Assembly (NCBI RefSeq): GCF_011758645.1 | Contig: NZ_JAAMOZ010000001.1 | Coordinates: 434,001 to 498,000, forward strand | Direction of reading: 5' to 3' | Origin: Brooklawnia cerclae | GTDB lineage: Bacteria; Actinomycetota; Actinomycetes; Propionibacteriales; Propionibacteriaceae | DNA: 64,000 nucleotides | Shown: piece after piece, positions 7,461-18,370 of the stretch | Layout: every line of letters starts with the position of its first letter | Position numbering within the stretch: the stretch's first letter is position 1 | The notes under the pieces: model-generated | The model's database searches: none | What the model saw: only the letters and a program-made list of their open reading frames with translations | Told to the model about the DNA's origin: nothing | Made by a program: the position numbers and the translations under genes

Positions 7461-8792
7461 ATGTCCGAAGGTCCGGCGACTGAAGGACCACGTGGCCCTC
7501 GCGCATCCCTGCTGCCCCCGACGAAGGTGTCCGACGGCGACGAGGCCGACGTCATCGTCGTCGGTGCGGGCCCCGGAGGCTCGGCGGCAGCTACTTTCCT
7601 GGCCCGGCAGGGCGTCGACGTGCTCGTCCTGGAGAAGACGCAGTTCCCGCGTGAGAAGGTCTGCGGCGACGGCCTCACACCGCGGGCCGTGCGCATGCTG
7701 ACCAGGCTCGGCATCGACACGAGCGAGGACGCCGGCTGGCTGCACAACCGCGGGTTGTGCGTGCACAGCGGACGACCGGAGCCCCTGTACTTCACCTGGC
7801 CGCAACTCGTGGACTTCCCCTCCTACGGGCTCGCGGCACGCAGAGCCGTCCTGGACGATCTGCTGGCCGGCACCGCCGTGGAGGCGGGCGCGCGCCTGAG
7901 CACCGGGGTGAAAGTCACGGCACCGGTGGTCGATCAGCGCAGCGGCCGGATCGTCGGGGTGACCGACGACCAGGGACGCACGTTCCGCGCGCCGATCGTG
8001 GTCGCGGCGGACGGTAACTCCGCGCGTCTGGCGCTTCAGGCGGGCCGCGACCGCATTCCCAGTCGTCCCATGGGAGTCGCCGTCCGGAGCTACTACACCA
8101 GCCCCCGTGCGAACCTCGAATGGATGGACAGCTTCCTGGAGCTGTGGGACGGCCGGCCCGGGGAGTCGAACCTGCTGCCCGGATACGGCTGGGCGTGGGG
8201 AGTCGGCGACGGCGTCGTGAACGTCGGGCTGGGCATGCTCAACACGAGTGCGGCCTTCGCCAAGACCGACTACAAGGAACTCATGCGCCGTTGGCTCGAT
8301 GCCACCCCCGAGGAATGGGGGTACCGGGAGCCCAACAGGCTCGAGCCCATTCGCGGCGCGGCACTGCCCATGGCGTTCAACCGCAAACCGTTCTACCGCG
8401 ACGGCCTGGTGCTCGTCGGCGACTCGGCGGGCATGATCAGTCCCTTCAACGGCGAGGGGATCAGCTACGCCATGGAGTCGGCCGAGATGGCGGCGCGGGC
8501 GATCGCGGACGCCCACGGCCGGGGCTTCGGCAGCCGGGGCGCCGAGCTAGCGATGGCCGGCTACGAGACGTCCCTGCGGCAGGCCTGGGGCGGCTACTAC
8601 CGGCTCGGATCGGTTTTCGTCGAGTTGATCGGGCATCCGACAGTGATGAGGGTCTGCACGAAGTATGGTTTGCCGCGGAAGCGGCTCATGCGGCTGGTGC
8701 ACAAGCTATTGGCCAATCTGACGGATTCACCGGGGCGGGACATGGATGATCGCATCATCAACGCGCTGTCCGGAATGGCTCCCTCGATGTGA
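7461..8792 (+). CDS. Geranylgeranyl reductase family FAD oxidoreductase, MenJ-like
   Basis: 443 aa. N-terminal Rossmann FAD-binding motif VVGAGPGGSAAATFLARQG followed by VLVLEKTQFPREKVCGDGLTPRAV, typical of geranylgeranyl reductases. A second FAD motif, GLVLVGDSAGMISPFNGEGISYAMES, lies near residues 313-338. Family members saturate isoprenoid chains; the mycobacterial relative MenJ hydrogenates one double bond of the menaquinone side chain. Position just upstream of nuoA-N and, beyond them, a polyprenyl synthase supports a menaquinone-tailoring role at the membrane. The ATG at 7461 has GGAGG upstream. The exact substrate is inferred. Confidence 0.8.
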   Translation: MSEGPATEGPRGPRASLLPPTKVSDGDEADVIVVGAGPGGSAAATFLARQGVDVLVLEKTQFPREKVCGDGLTPRAVRMLTRLGIDTSEDAGWLHNRGLCVHSGRPEPLYFTWPQLVDFPSYGLAARRAVLDDLLAGTAVEAGARLSTGVKVTAPVVDQRSGRIVGVTDDQGRTFRAPIVVAADGNSARLALQAGRDRIPSRPMGVAVRSYYTSPRANLEWMDSFLELWDGRPGESNLLPGYGWAWGVGDGVVNVGLGMLNTSAAFAKTDYKELMRRWLDATPEEWGYREPNRLEPIRGAALPMAFNRKPFYRDGLVLVGDSAGMISPFNGEGISYAMESAEMAARAIADAHGRGFGSRGAELAMAGYETSLRQAWGGYYRLGSVFVELIGHPTVMRVCTKYGLPRKRLMRLVHKLLANLTDSPGRDMDDRIINALSGMAPSM

Positions 8793-8922
8793 CGTTTCGA
8801 TGGGGCTGGGCCAGAATGGACAGGGGCGGACGCGCAGAGGGGTCGCCCGCGAGTTCCACCAGTCTCGCAGCGACAGGTAGACGGACCCCCATCAAGCAAC
8901 AAGCGGAAGGGACGGAGCGGGC

Positions 8923-9282
8923 ATGAACGCCTATATTCCGATCATCGGGATGGTGGCCCTGGCAGCGATCTTCGTCGTGGCAGCCATCGCTGTGAGCACA
9001 GTCGTCGGTCCCGCGCGGTACAACCGCAGCAAGTACGACTCGTTCGAGTGCGGGGTGCAGGCCACACCGCAACCGGCCAACGGGGGTCGCTTCTCGGTCA
9101 AGTACTACGTGACCGCGATGTTGTTCATAGTCTTCGACATTGAGATCGTGTTCCTGTACCCGTGGGCGGTGAGCTTCGGGGTGCTCGGCGCGTTCGCTGT
9201 GGTGGAGATGATCCTGTTCATCGTCACCGTCTTCGTCGCCTACTTCTACGTCCTGCGCCGCGGCGGCCTGGACTGGGACTGA
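8923..9282 (+). CDS. nuoA: NADH-quinone oxidoreductase subunit A
   Basis: 119 aa, usual size. Three TM helices; conserved loop YDSFECGVQATPQPANGGRFSVKYYVTAM segment-wise typical of NuoA, and the FDIEIVFLYPWA signature in TM2. Membrane-arm subunit next to the quinone site. First gene of the operon; the 130 bp upstream hold no other gene and presumably the nuo promoter, for which I found no convincing -35/-10 pair. GGAAGGGACGGAG precedes the ATG. Confidence 0.97.
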   Translation: MNAYIPIIGMVALAAIFVVAAIAVSTVVGPARYNRSKYDSFECGVQATPQPANGGRFSVKYYVTAMLFIVFDIEIVFLYPWAVSFGVLGAFAVVEMILFIVTVFVAYFYVLRRGGLDWD

Positions 9283-9300
9283 GAGACCGGAGGGAATCGC

Positions 9301-9858
9301 ATGGGTCTGGAGGACAAGGTCCCGGCAGGAGTGGTGCTGACCACGCTGGAAGCCGTTGCCGGCTGGACGCGTAAGGCATCGTTCTGGCCATTGACCATGG
9401 GGCTCGCCTGCTGCGCGATCGAGATGATGAGCTACGGCGGCCCGCGCGCCGACGCAGGCCGGTGGGGGCAGGAGGTCTTCCGGGCCTCGCCCCGCCAGGC
9501 CGATCTGATGATCGTCTCGGGCCGTGTCAGCCAGAAGATGGCCCCGGTCGTGCGCCAGCTGTGGGACCAGATGCCGAACCCCAAGTGGTGCATCTCGATG
9601 GGCGTGTGCGCCAGCACGGGCGGCATGTTCAACAACTACGCGATCGTGCAGGGCGTCGATCACATCGTCCCGGTCGACATGTACATCCCCGGCTGTCCGC
9701 CGCGTCCCGACATGCTCATCGACGCGGTCTTCAAGCTTCGTGAGAAGGAAGTCCAGTGGGGTCGCATGGGCGCCCACCGGGCCGCCGAGATCGCTGACGC
9801 CGAGGAGGCCGCGCTGGCGGCGCCGGCCACCATCGAGCGGAAGGGGCTCATGCGATGA
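9301..9858 (+). CDS. nuoB: NADH-quinone oxidoreductase subunit B
   Basis: 185 aa. Carries the [4Fe-4S] cluster N2 that passes electrons to menaquinone. Ligand Cys are seen in [10 protein letters not shown], in [11 protein letters not shown] and in [23 protein letters not shown] leader precedes the ATG. It overlaps nuoC by 4 bp. The ~30-residue Ala/Glu-rich C-terminal tail is an ordinary actinobacterial extension. Confidence 0.97.
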   Translation: MGLEDKVPAGVVLTTLEAVAGWTRKASFWPLTMGLACCAIEMMSYGGPRADAGRWGQEVFRASPRQADLMIVSGRVSQKMAPVVRQLWDQMPNPKWCISMGVCASTGGMFNNYAIVQGVDHIVPVDMYIPGCPPRPDMLIDAVFKLREKEVQWGRMGAHRAAEIADAEEAALAAPATIERKGLMR

Positions 9859-10598
9859 CCGAACCCGGCACCCCGGAACCTCAGGCACAGCCCGACAGCG
9901 AGGCGGGCGGCGATCTGGTCGCTCACCACCCGTATCTGGCCCAGCTCTACGCCCCCGCCGAGGCCGACGCAGGCGTCACCCTCGGGGTCCGCAAGGGCAT
10001 GTGGGACGACGTGTCCGGTGCGTCCGGCCTGGTGCAGGTCGTCGAGCTCAACGGAACGTCCACTCCGCCCTTCGGCGGCTGGTTCGACGACGTCGCCGAC
10101 CGCATGGCCGAACTCGTCCCCAATTTCTGCACGCGAGTGCTCGTGTGGCGTGACGAGATCACGTTCTTCGTGGTGCGCGAGAAGCTGCTCGAACTCGTCA
10201 AGGCATGCCGGGACGACGAGCAGTTGCGCTTCGAGTCGTGCGTGAGCCTGTCCGGCGTCCACTACCCGGGCATCGAGGGCGGCGAGCTGCACGTGGTCTA
10301 CCACCTGCTCAGCTACACCCACAATCACCGGATCCGTCTCGAGGTGGCACTGCCCGACGCCGATCCCCACATCGACAGCGTGGTGTCGGTCTACCCGATG
10401 GTGAACTACCACGAGCGCGAGGCCTGGGACATGTTCGGCATCGTCTTCGACGGGCACCCGGCGCTCACCCGGATCCTGATGCCCGACGACTGGGTCGGGC
10501 ACCCGCAGCGCAAGGACTACCCGCTGGGCGGCATCCCGGTGGAATACAAGGGCGCCGTCGTCCCGCCCCCGGATCAGCGGAGGAGCTACCAGGCATGA
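9855..10598 (+). CDS. nuoC: NADH-quinone oxidoreductase subunit C
   Basis: 247 aa. 30-kDa subunit signature [17 protein letters not shown], then [21 protein letters not shown]. It connects the Q module to the peripheral arm. N-terminal ~40 residues are poorly conserved. Starts in an ATGA overlap with nuoB and ends in an ATGA overlap with nuoD; nuoC and nuoD are separate here, not fused as in E. coli. Confidence 0.96.
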   Translation: MTEPGTPEPQAQPDSEAGGDLVAHHPYLAQLYAPAEADAGVTLGVRKGMWDDVSGASGLVQVVELNGTSTPPFGGWFDDVADRMAELVPNFCTRVLVWRDEITFFVVREKLLELVKACRDDEQLRFESCVSLSGVHYPGIEGGELHVVYHLLSYTHNHRIRLEVALPDADPHIDSVVSVYPMVNYHEREAWDMFGIVFDGHPALTRILMPDDWVGHPQRKDYPLGGIPVEYKGAVVPPPDQRRSYQA

Positions 10599-11965
10599 GC
10601 GAGACCACGAGTCCGAACGCCGGCGTCCCCGGTGACGAGGACATCTTCGCCGTTGCGGGAGAGCCCGCGGTCGACCAGGCGTACCTGGCCAGCGGCAGCG
10701 ACTGGGCCCAGGTGATCGAATCGCAGCGCGAACGCGCCGACGAGATCATCGTGGTCAACATGGGGCCGCAGCATCCCTCGACCCACGGCGTCATGCGCCT
10801 GGTGCTGGAGATGGACGGCGAGACCGTGATGAGTTGTCGTCCCGGCATCGGCTTCCTGCACACCGGCATCGAGAAGAACGCGGAGTACCGCACGTGGACG
10901 CAGGGCTCCACGTTCTTCACCCGCTGCAACTATGTCGCCGGCATCCACAACGAGGCCGCGTACTCGATGGCCGTCGACAAGCTGCTCGGCATCACCGACG
11001 ACATCCCCCGCCGCGGCCAGGACCTGCGCGTCCTCATGCTCGAGGTCAACCGGCTCGCCTCCCACCTGACCGCCGTTGGGGCCTGCGGGCTGGAACTCGG
11101 CGCGACGTCGGTGCAGGAGGTCGGGCTCCGGGAACGCGAACGCGTGCTGGAGTTCACCGAGGCGGTCACGGGCCTGCGCATGAACAACGCCTACATCCGC
11201 CCCGGCGGGGTCGAGAACGACCTCCCGGACGACGGCATCGACCTGCTCGACGAGTTCATCAAGCAGCTCAAGATCAACCTCCCCGAACTCGGCCAGTTCA
11301 CGCTGACGAATCCGATCTTCAAGGGACGCCTCCAGGGCGTGGCCCACATGGACCTCGCGGCCTGCATGATGATGGGCGCCACCGGCCCGGTGCTGCGTGC
11401 GACCGGCTACCCGTGGGATCTCCGCAAGACCCAGCCGTACCTCACCTACGACCAGTACGACTTCGACGTCCCGGTCGAGACGACGTGCGACGCCTACGGG
11501 CGCTTCCGCATCCGGCTGAACGAGATGGAGCAGTCGGTGCGCGTCCTCGAACAGGTGCGCGACTCCCTGGCGAAGAGCACCGGTGAGCCCTACCGCGTCC
11601 AGGACCCGGATCTCGAATGGCCCAGCGACCTGACGGTCGGGCCGGACGGCCAGGGCAACTCGAACGAGCACATCAAGCACATCATGGGTGAGTCCATGGA
11701 GGCGTTGATCCATCACTTCAAGAAGGTGACCCAGGGGTTCAAGGTGCCTGCCGGTGAGGTCTACGCGGCGATCGAGGGCCCCGGCGGCGAACTCGGCTGC
11801 CACGTGGTGTCCGACGGCGGCACGCGCCCCTACCGCGCGCACCTGCGCGATCCAGGGTTCACTCACGTCCAGTCCCTGCCCCTGATGTCCGAGGGTGCGA
11901 TGCTGTCCGACCTGGTCATGGCGGTCGCCTCCATCGACCCGGTCATGGGCGGAGTCGACCGATGA
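10595..11965 (+). CDS. nuoD: NADH-quinone oxidoreductase subunit D
   Basis: 456 aa. 49-kDa subunit: [23 protein letters not shown] near residue 50, [17 protein letters not shown], and a conserved C-terminal [20 protein letters not shown]. It forms the quinone pocket with NuoB. The start chosen is the ATG that overlaps the nuoC stop (ATGA); upstream in-frame codons lie inside nuoC. Confidence 0.96.
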   Translation: MSETTSPNAGVPGDEDIFAVAGEPAVDQAYLASGSDWAQVIESQRERADEIIVVNMGPQHPSTHGVMRLVLEMDGETVMSCRPGIGFLHTGIEKNAEYRTWTQGSTFFTRCNYVAGIHNEAAYSMAVDKLLGITDDIPRRGQDLRVLMLEVNRLASHLTAVGACGLELGATSVQEVGLRERERVLEFTEAVTGLRMNNAYIRPGGVENDLPDDGIDLLDEFIKQLKINLPELGQFTLTNPIFKGRLQGVAHMDLAACMMMGATGPVLRATGYPWDLRKTQPYLTYDQYDFDVPVETTCDAYGRFRIRLNEMEQSVRVLEQVRDSLAKSTGEPYRVQDPDLEWPSDLTVGPDGQGNSNEHIKHIMGESMEALIHHFKKVTQGFKVPAGEVYAAIEGPGGELGCHVVSDGGTRPYRAHLRDPGFTHVQSLPLMSEGAMLSDLVMAVASIDPVMGGVDR

Positions 11966-11996
11966 CCTTCATGAAGCTGACAAGGAGCACGATCCG

Positions 11997-12749
11997 ATGA
12001 GTGGCCACGACTTCGTCTTCGCGTTCGACGACGCGGTGGGCATCGACGTTTCCGATCAGACCACCGCCATCACCGACGAGACGATCGAGGAGATGCGGCA
12101 GATCATGGCCCGCTACCCCGAGCCGCGCTCGGCGTTGCTGCCGATGCTCCACCTCGTGCAGAGCGTGGACGGGCATCTGACCGACGCGGGTGTCAAGATC
12201 TGCGCCGATCTGCTCGGTATCTCGACGGCCCAGGTGAACGGCGTGGCCACCTTCTACACGATGTACCACCGCCAGCCGGCCGGAACCCACCACATCGGGG
12301 TCTGCACCACGACGTTGTGCGCGGTGATGGGCGGCGATGTGCTGCTCGAGCAGGTGTCGGAGAAGCTCGGCATCCACGAGGGCCAGACGACCCCCGACGG
12401 CATGTTCAGCCTGGAGCGCATCGAGTGCAACGCGGCCTGCGATTTCGCGCCGGTCATGATGGTCAACTGGGAGTTCATGGACTCCATGACCCCCGAGAAG
12501 GCCGATCAGTTGATCGAGGACCTGCGGGCCGGCAAGGACGTCCGCTCGACCCGCGGCGCGACGATCACGAGTTGGAAACAGTCCGAGCGGGTGCTCGCGG
12601 GCTTCCCCGACGGCCGCGCGGACGAGGGCCCGACGGCCGGTGAGGCCTCGATCCGGGGCCTCAAGATCGCCCGTGAGAGGGGCTGGACCGCACCCGACCC
12701 GGCGGACACGGGACGTCCGGCCGTCACCCAGGAGGGGGAAGCGAAGTGA
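11997..12749 (+). CDS. nuoE: NADH-quinone oxidoreductase subunit E
   Basis: 250 aa, with a C-terminal extension of about 80 residues beyond the ~165-aa core, as often in actinobacteria. Thioredoxin-like [2Fe-2S] protein (cluster N1a); ligand Cys in the GVCTTTLCAVMGG and IECNAACDFAP segments. AAGGAG lies 9 nt before the ATG, which decides the start 31 bp after nuoD. Overlaps nuoF by 4 bp. Confidence 0.95.
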   Translation: MSGHDFVFAFDDAVGIDVSDQTTAITDETIEEMRQIMARYPEPRSALLPMLHLVQSVDGHLTDAGVKICADLLGISTAQVNGVATFYTMYHRQPAGTHHIGVCTTTLCAVMGGDVLLEQVSEKLGIHEGQTTPDGMFSLERIECNAACDFAPVMMVNWEFMDSMTPEKADQLIEDLRAGKDVRSTRGATITSWKQSERVLAGFPDGRADEGPTAGEASIRGLKIARERGWTAPDPADTGRPAVTQEGEAK

Positions 12750-14083
12750 GCGTCGACACCCTGACCCCGATCCTCACCGACAACTGGGACGTCCCCGAGG
12801 CGTGGAAGATCGCCACCTACGAGGCCCAGGGCGGCTATCAGGCGGCCCGCAAGGCGCTCGGGATGACGCAGGCAGACCTGATCACACTGGTCAAGGACTC
12901 CGGGCTGCGCGGCCGTGGCGGCGCGGGCTTCCCGACCGGTGTGAAGTGGAGCTTCATCCCGCAGGACAACCCGAATCCCAAGTACCTCGTCATCAACTGC
13001 GACGAGTCGGAGCCCGGCACGTGCAAGGACATGCCGATGCTCATGGCGACCCCGCACACGTTGGTCGAGGGTGCGATCATCGCCAGCTACGCGGTCAACG
13101 CCCACCACGCGTTCATCTACGTGCGCGGTGAGGTGCTGCACGTGATCCGCCGCCTCCAGAAGGCCGTGGCGGACGCGTACGCGGCCGGCTACCTCGGCAA
13201 GGGCGTGTTCGGCACCGACTACGACCTCGACATCGTGGTGCACGCCGGCGCGGGCGCCTACATCTGCGGCGAGGAGACGGCACTGCTCGACTCGCTGGAG
13301 GGTCGCCGTGGCCAGCCCCGCCTGCGCCCACCCTTCCCGGCCGTCGCCGGTCTGTACGCGTCCCCGACCGTCGTCAACAACGCGGAGTCGATCGCCTCGG
13401 TGCCGGCCATCGTCCGCAACGGGGCCGATTGGTACAAGTCGATGGGCACCGAGCGTTCCGCGGGGGCGACCATCTACTCGCTGTCGGGCCACGTGAAGCG
13501 CCCGGGACAGTACGAGGCCCCGCTCGGCACGACGTTCCGCACGCTGCTCGACCTCGCGGGCGGCGTACGCGACGGGCACCAGCTGAAGTTCTTCACCCCC
13601 GGAGGGTCCTCCACCCCGATCTTCACGCCTGCCCAGCTCGACACCGCACTCGACTACGAGGGGGTGTCGGCCGCCGGGTCGATCCTCGGCACCAAGGCCC
13701 TGCAGATCTTCGACGAGACCGTGTCGGTGGTGCGGGCGACGCTGCGCTGGGTCGAGTTCTACAAGCACGAGTCCTGTGGCAAGTGCACACCCTGCCGTGA
13801 GGGCAGCTGGTGGCTCGTCCAGACCCTGCGCAACCTGGAGGCCGGCAAGGGCCACGAGGGCGACGTCGACAAGCTGCTCGACGTCTGCGACAACGTGTCG
13901 ATGAAGAGCTTCTGCACGCTGGCCGACGGCTTCGTCGCCAACGTGACCAGCTCGGTCAAGTTCTTCCGGGACGAGTTCGAGGCGGGCTACCACACCCCGG
14001 CCTGGGAGCTGTTCCCCTATGAGAAGAGCGTCTACTTCCCGGGCAGGGAGCGCATCACGGTGAGCGAGGGAGCGGGTCAGTGA
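12746..14083 (+). CDS. nuoF: NADH-quinone oxidoreductase subunit F, NADH/FMN-binding
   Basis: 445 aa. GLRGRGGAGFPTGVKW is the nucleotide-binding loop; GAGAYICGEETALLDSLEG binds FMN; ESCGKCTPCREGS plus a later Cys in KSFCTLADG ligate cluster N3. This is the NADH entry point, so the complex oxidises NADH rather than only F420 or ferredoxin. GTG start in a GTGA overlap with nuoE. Confidence 0.97.
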   Translation: MSVDTLTPILTDNWDVPEAWKIATYEAQGGYQAARKALGMTQADLITLVKDSGLRGRGGAGFPTGVKWSFIPQDNPNPKYLVINCDESEPGTCKDMPMLMATPHTLVEGAIIASYAVNAHHAFIYVRGEVLHVIRRLQKAVADAYAAGYLGKGVFGTDYDLDIVVHAGAGAYICGEETALLDSLEGRRGQPRLRPPFPAVAGLYASPTVVNNAESIASVPAIVRNGADWYKSMGTERSAGATIYSLSGHVKRPGQYEAPLGTTFRTLLDLAGGVRDGHQLKFFTPGGSSTPIFTPAQLDTALDYEGVSAAGSILGTKALQIFDETVSVVRATLRWVEFYKHESCGKCTPCREGSWWLVQTLRNLEAGKGHEGDVDKLLDVCDNVSMKSFCTLADGFVANVTSSVKFFRDEFEAGYHTPAWELFPYEKSVYFPGRERITVSEGAGQ

Positions 14084-16506
14084 GCACCGACGTCAAGAAG
14101 GACGAGGCAGGGGTCGCCAACCCCGACCTGGTCACCGCGACCATCGACGGCATCCAGGTCAGCGTCCCGAAGGGGACCTTGGTGATCCGAGCCGCCGAGA
14201 CCCTCGGCATCGACATCCCGCGTTTCTGCGACCACGAACTGCTCGACCCGGTCGCGGCCTGTCGTCAGTGCATCGTCGAGGTCCCGGACGCCGGCAACGG
14301 CCGTCCGATGAAGCCGCAGCCCGCGTGCGCGCTCACCGTCATGCCGAACATGATCGTGCAGACCGCCAACAGCAACGACAAGGTCGCCAAGCACCAGGCG
14401 GGTCTCCTGGAACTGCTGCTCATCAACCACCCCCTCGACTGCCCGATCTGCGACAAGGGCGGCGAGTGCCCCCTGCAGAACCAGGCGATGAGTCACGGAC
14501 GCGGTGAGTCCCGCTACGAGGGCGTCAAGCGCACGTACCCGAAGCCGGTGAACATCAGCAAGCAGATCCTCATCGACCGCGAGCGGTGCGTCCTGTGCCA
14601 GCGCTGCACCCGGTTCGGAACCCAGATCAGCGGCGACGACTTCATCTCGCTGGCCGAGCGCGGCGCGCTGAGCCAGATCGCGATCTACGCGGCGCGGCCC
14701 TACGAGAGCTACTTCTCGGGCAACATCGTCCAGATCTGCCCGGTGGGTGCCCTCACCAGCTCCGACTACCGCTTCCAGTCGCGTCCGTTCGATCTCGTGA
14801 GCACGACGACGACCTGCGAGAACTGCGCAGCCGGTTGCGAGCTGCGCACCGATCACCGGCACTTCCAGGTCAAGCGCCGCCTCGCCGGCAACGATCCGGA
14901 GGTCAACGAGCAGTGGAACTGTGACAAGGGACGCTTCGGTTTCCGGTACGCGCGCGGTGACGACCGGCTGACCCACCCGCTCGTCCGTCGCGACGGCCAG
15001 TTGGTGGCGGCGAGCTGGCCCGAGGCCATCGACGCGGCGATCGCCGGCCTGAAGGCTGCGGGTTCGTCGGCCGGTGTGCTCACCGGTGGCCGGCTGACGC
15101 TGGAGAACGCTTTCGCCTACAGCCGCTTCGCCCGCGCGGTACTGGGCACCAACAACATCGACTTCCGTTCGCGTCCCTACGGCCCCGAAGAGGCTGCCTT
15201 CCTGGCGGCCGAGGTCGCCGGGCGGACGCTCGGTGAGGCCGTCACCTACGCCGACCTCGAGAAGGCGAAGAAGGTCGTGCTCGTGGGTTTCGAGCCCGAG
15301 GACGAGTCCCCGATCGTGTTCCTGCGGCTGCGCAAGGCCTGGCGCAAGAAGAAGACCCGCGTGCTCGCGGTGGCGCCGTACCTCACCAACGGTTCGGTCA
15401 AGATGGGCGCCACCCTCGTGCCGTGCGAGCCCGGTGCCGAACCGGTCGCGCTGGCCGGGCTGGGCGACGAGTTGGACGCGGACACGATCGTCCTGATCGG
15501 CGAGCGGGCCGGCCTCGTGCCTGGCGCGCTGGCCGCTGTGGTCGGTGGGGCCGCGGAGAAGGGCTATCGATGGGCATGGATTCCCCGGCGCGCGGGTGAG
15601 CTTGCGGCGCTGGAGGCCGGATGCCTGCCCGACCTGCTGCCGGGGGCGCGTCCGGTCGCCGATGCGTCCGCACGCGTCGACCTGCAGGCGGCATGGGGAG
15701 TCGATCACCTGCCCGATGACGAGGGGCTCGACGCCGCGGGTCTCTTGCAGGCAGCCTCCGCCGGTGAGCTCGGCGCCCTCGTGGTGGCCGGGGTCGACTT
15801 GGACGACCTGGCCGATCCCGTCGCGGCGCGTGAGGCGCTGGGCGGCGAGACGTTCGTCGTCAGCCTGGAGCAGCGCGAGAGCGGCGTGACCGAGTTCGCC
15901 GACGTGGTCTTCCCCGTGGCACTGCTCGAGGAGCAGCTCGGCACCTTCATCAACTGGGAGCACCGTCAGCGGCCGGTGCGGGCGGTGAACACCCACGCGA
16001 CCAGCGCGATGACCGACGTCCGGGTGCTGGCCGCCCTGGCCGACGCGCTGGGTACCGATCTCGGGTTCCGCACACCGGCCCAGGCGCGGGCCGCGTTCGA
16101 CGAGATCGCGGATTGGGAGGGTGAGCGGGTCGGCTTCGCGACCGACCAGCAGCCGACTCCTGAGGCCCCGAAGGGGGATGGGTTGGTGCTGGCCACCTGG
16201 CGTCTCGCCCTCGACGACTCCCGTGCCCTCGACGGTGCGGATGCCCTGAGGGCGACCGCGCCCGGGGCTGTGGCGCGGATCTCGCCGGCCACGGCCGTCT
16301 CGCTCGGTCTCTCCTCGGGTGAGAAGGTCTGGATGGGGGAGGGCGCAGGACGCATCGCCCTTCTCGCCGACGTGACCCCGGGCATGGTTGACGGCGTGAT
16401 CTGGGCGCCGCAGAACTCGGGCGTCCACCTGCTGGAGGCGCTGGGCACCCGTCCCGGTGACCGGGTGGCCGTGGCAGTCGACAACACCGCTGGAGGTGTG
16501 GCATGA
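14080..16506 (+). CDS. nuoG: NADH-quinone oxidoreductase subunit G
   Basis: 808 aa. N-terminal [2Fe-2S] ligands in FCDHELLDPVAACRQCIVEV and QPACALTV; then HPLDCPICDKGGECPLQ and CVLCQRCTRF for the following clusters. After residue ~245 a molybdopterin-type domain begins with C-x2-C-x3-C-x27-C (CENCAAGC ... WNC), the exact spacing of the extra N7 cluster known in E. coli and Thermus and absent from many bacteria. The second half is more divergent, as usual. GTG start in a GTGA overlap with nuoF; ATGA overlap with nuoH. Confidence 0.95.
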   Translation: MSTDVKKDEAGVANPDLVTATIDGIQVSVPKGTLVIRAAETLGIDIPRFCDHELLDPVAACRQCIVEVPDAGNGRPMKPQPACALTVMPNMIVQTANSNDKVAKHQAGLLELLLINHPLDCPICDKGGECPLQNQAMSHGRGESRYEGVKRTYPKPVNISKQILIDRERCVLCQRCTRFGTQISGDDFISLAERGALSQIAIYAARPYESYFSGNIVQICPVGALTSSDYRFQSRPFDLVSTTTTCENCAAGCELRTDHRHFQVKRRLAGNDPEVNEQWNCDKGRFGFRYARGDDRLTHPLVRRDGQLVAASWPEAIDAAIAGLKAAGSSAGVLTGGRLTLENAFAYSRFARAVLGTNNIDFRSRPYGPEEAAFLAAEVAGRTLGEAVTYADLEKAKKVVLVGFEPEDESPIVFLRLRKAWRKKKTRVLAVAPYLTNGSVKMGATLVPCEPGAEPVALAGLGDELDADTIVLIGERAGLVPGALAAVVGGAAEKGYRWAWIPRRAGELAALEAGCLPDLLPGARPVADASARVDLQAAWGVDHLPDDEGLDAAGLLQAASAGELGALVVAGVDLDDLADPVAAREALGGETFVVSLEQRESGVTEFADVVFPVALLEEQLGTFINWEHRQRPVRAVNTHATSAMTDVRVLAALADALGTDLGFRTPAQARAAFDEIADWEGERVGFATDQQPTPEAPKGDGLVLATWRLALDDSRALDGADALRATAPGAVARISPATAVSLGLSSGEKVWMGEGAGRIALLADVTPGMVDGVIWAPQNSGVHLLEALGTRPGDRVAVAVDNTAGGVA

Positions 16507-17819
16507 CCCCGTTGGAAGCCGGCTTCGGCACCGATCCCTGGTGGATCGTCGTCATCAAGGTGGTGCTCGTCTTCGTCCTCCTGCTTCTCTGGACGATCTT
16601 CAACGTCTGGTTCGAGCGGCGCGTCCTCGGCAAGATGCAGAACCGCAAGGGCCCGATCATGAACGGCCCGTTCGGTCTTGGTCAGGCGATGGGCGACGGC
16701 GTGAAGCTCCTCTTCAAGGAGGACTTCCGGCCGGCCCGTACCGACGCGCTCGTGTACAACCTGGCGCCGGTCCTCACCGCTGTGGCGGCGTTCAGTTCCT
16801 GGGCGGTGATCCCGTTCGGTGGCACGGTGCGCATGTTCGGCGTCGAGACCCGGCTGCAGATCTCCGACCTGCCGATCGCGACGCTGCTGATCCTCGCCAT
16901 CGCGGGTGTGGGCTTCTACGGGATCGTCCTGGCGGGATGGGCGTCCAACGGCACGTACTCCTTGCTCGGCTCCATGCGCGCGACCGCGCAGGTGATCAGC
17001 TACGAGATAGCCATGGGGCTGTCGCTGGTCGCCGTGTTCATGTACGCGGGCTCGATGTCCACCAGCGAGATCGTCGCGGCCCAGCGCCTGCCCATGCAGC
17101 TGTTCGGCTGGCAGCTGCCCTTCCAGGGCTGGTACTTCGTCCTGCTGGCACCCAGCTTCGTCATCTACGTGATCTCGATGTTCGGCGAGACTAACCGGCT
17201 GCCGTTCGACCTCGCCGAGTGCGAGTCGGAGCTCGTCTCCGGTCACATCACCGACTACTCGGGCTTCCGCTACGCCATGTACTTCCTCGCGGAGTACATC
17301 AACATGGCCACGGTCTCGGCCGTGGCCACGACGCTGTTCCTCGGCGGCTACGATGCTCCGTGGCCGCTCAACAACATCGAGGTGCTGAACAGCGGCTGGA
17401 TCAGCGTGCTGTGGTTCCTCGTGAAGGTGCAGCTCCTGATCTTCTTCTTCAGCTGGGTGCGCGCCGCGCTCCCGCGTTTCCGCTACGACCAGTTCATGAA
17501 CCTCGGCTGGAAGGTGCTGATCCCGGTGAACCTGGTGTGGATCCTGCTCCTCGGCCTGGTCCGTGGCGCGGCCATCAACCAGTGGTTCGGCTCGCCGGTC
17601 TTCATCGGGACGATGGTGGTCGTCGTGTTGCTGCTGCTCGGGGCGGTCTGGTTCACCGGACGCGAGGAACCCGAGGAGGAGTTTCTCGCCGACGAGGCGG
17701 AACCTGACGAGTTCGACGCGTTCGCCGGCGGCTACCCGGTGCCGCCCATGCCGGGGCAGACCCGGATGCAAGAGGTTGTCGCATCGACGACCACCGAACA
17801 GATGGGAGCTGATGCCTGA
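16503..17819 (+). CDS. nuoH: NADH-quinone oxidoreductase subunit H
   Basis: 438 aa, about 100 longer than E. coli NuoH because of a hydrophilic C-terminal tail after the last TM segment (rich in Glu/Asp, then Pro). Eight or so TM helices; conserved [11 protein letters not shown] near residue 63, and [19 protein letters not shown], the acidic loop lining the quinone channel. Overlaps nuoI by one base (TGATG). Confidence 0.96.
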   Translation: MTPLEAGFGTDPWWIVVIKVVLVFVLLLLWTIFNVWFERRVLGKMQNRKGPIMNGPFGLGQAMGDGVKLLFKEDFRPARTDALVYNLAPVLTAVAAFSSWAVIPFGGTVRMFGVETRLQISDLPIATLLILAIAGVGFYGIVLAGWASNGTYSLLGSMRATAQVISYEIAMGLSLVAVFMYAGSMSTSEIVAAQRLPMQLFGWQLPFQGWYFVLLAPSFVIYVISMFGETNRLPFDLAECESELVSGHITDYSGFRYAMYFLAEYINMATVSAVATTLFLGGYDAPWPLNNIEVLNSGWISVLWFLVKVQLLIFFFSWVRAALPRFRYDQFMNLGWKVLIPVNLVWILLLGLVRGAAINQWFGSPVFIGTMVVVVLLLLGAVWFTGREEPEEEFLADEAEPDEFDAFAGGYPVPPMPGQTRMQEVVASTTTEQMGADA

Positions 17820-18370
17820 TGGGAGCCTGGTCGGGGTTCGGCATTACCTTCCGGACGATGTTCCGGAAGTCCTTCACGCAGGGTTACCCGCAGAAGGGCC
17901 AGGAGAAGATCACCGCACCGCGGTTCCACGGGCGTCATCAGCTCAACCGGTGGCCGGACGGGCTCGAGAAGTGCGTCGGCTGCGAGCTGTGTGCCTGGGC
18001 CTGCCCCGCGGACGCCATCTACGTCGAGGCCGCGGACAACACCGCTGACGAGCGCTACTCGCCGGGTGAGCGCTACGGGCGGGTCTACCAGATCAACTAC
18101 CTGCGCTGCATCCTGTGCGGCATGTGCATCGAGGCCTGCCCGACCAGGGCGCTGACGATGACCAACGACTTCAAGCTGGCGAACCGCACCCGCGAGAGCC
18201 TCATCTACGAGAAGGACGAGCTGCTCGCCCCGCTGCTGCCGGGCATGGAGGCTCCGCCGCATCCGCGTCGGCTCGGGGACGATGAGAAGGACTACTTCCT
18301 CGGCCTGCCGCCCACCGGCCAGCTCGACACCCGCTCGGCGAAAACCGTCGTCAAGGAGGCGGAGAAGTGA
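17819..18370 (+). CDS. nuoI: NADH-quinone oxidoreductase subunit I
   Basis: 183 aa. Two complete ferredoxin motifs, [12 protein letters not shown] and [12 protein letters not shown], bind clusters N6a and N6b that lead to NuoB. N terminus begins with an amphipathic membrane-facing helix ([11 protein letters not shown]). Ends in a GTGA overlap with nuoJ. Confidence 0.97.
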   Translation: MGAWSGFGITFRTMFRKSFTQGYPQKGQEKITAPRFHGRHQLNRWPDGLEKCVGCELCAWACPADAIYVEAADNTADERYSPGERYGRVYQINYLRCILCGMCIEACPTRALTMTNDFKLANRTRESLIYEKDELLAPLLPGMEAPPHPRRLGDDEKDYFLGLPPTGQLDTRSAKTVVKEAEK

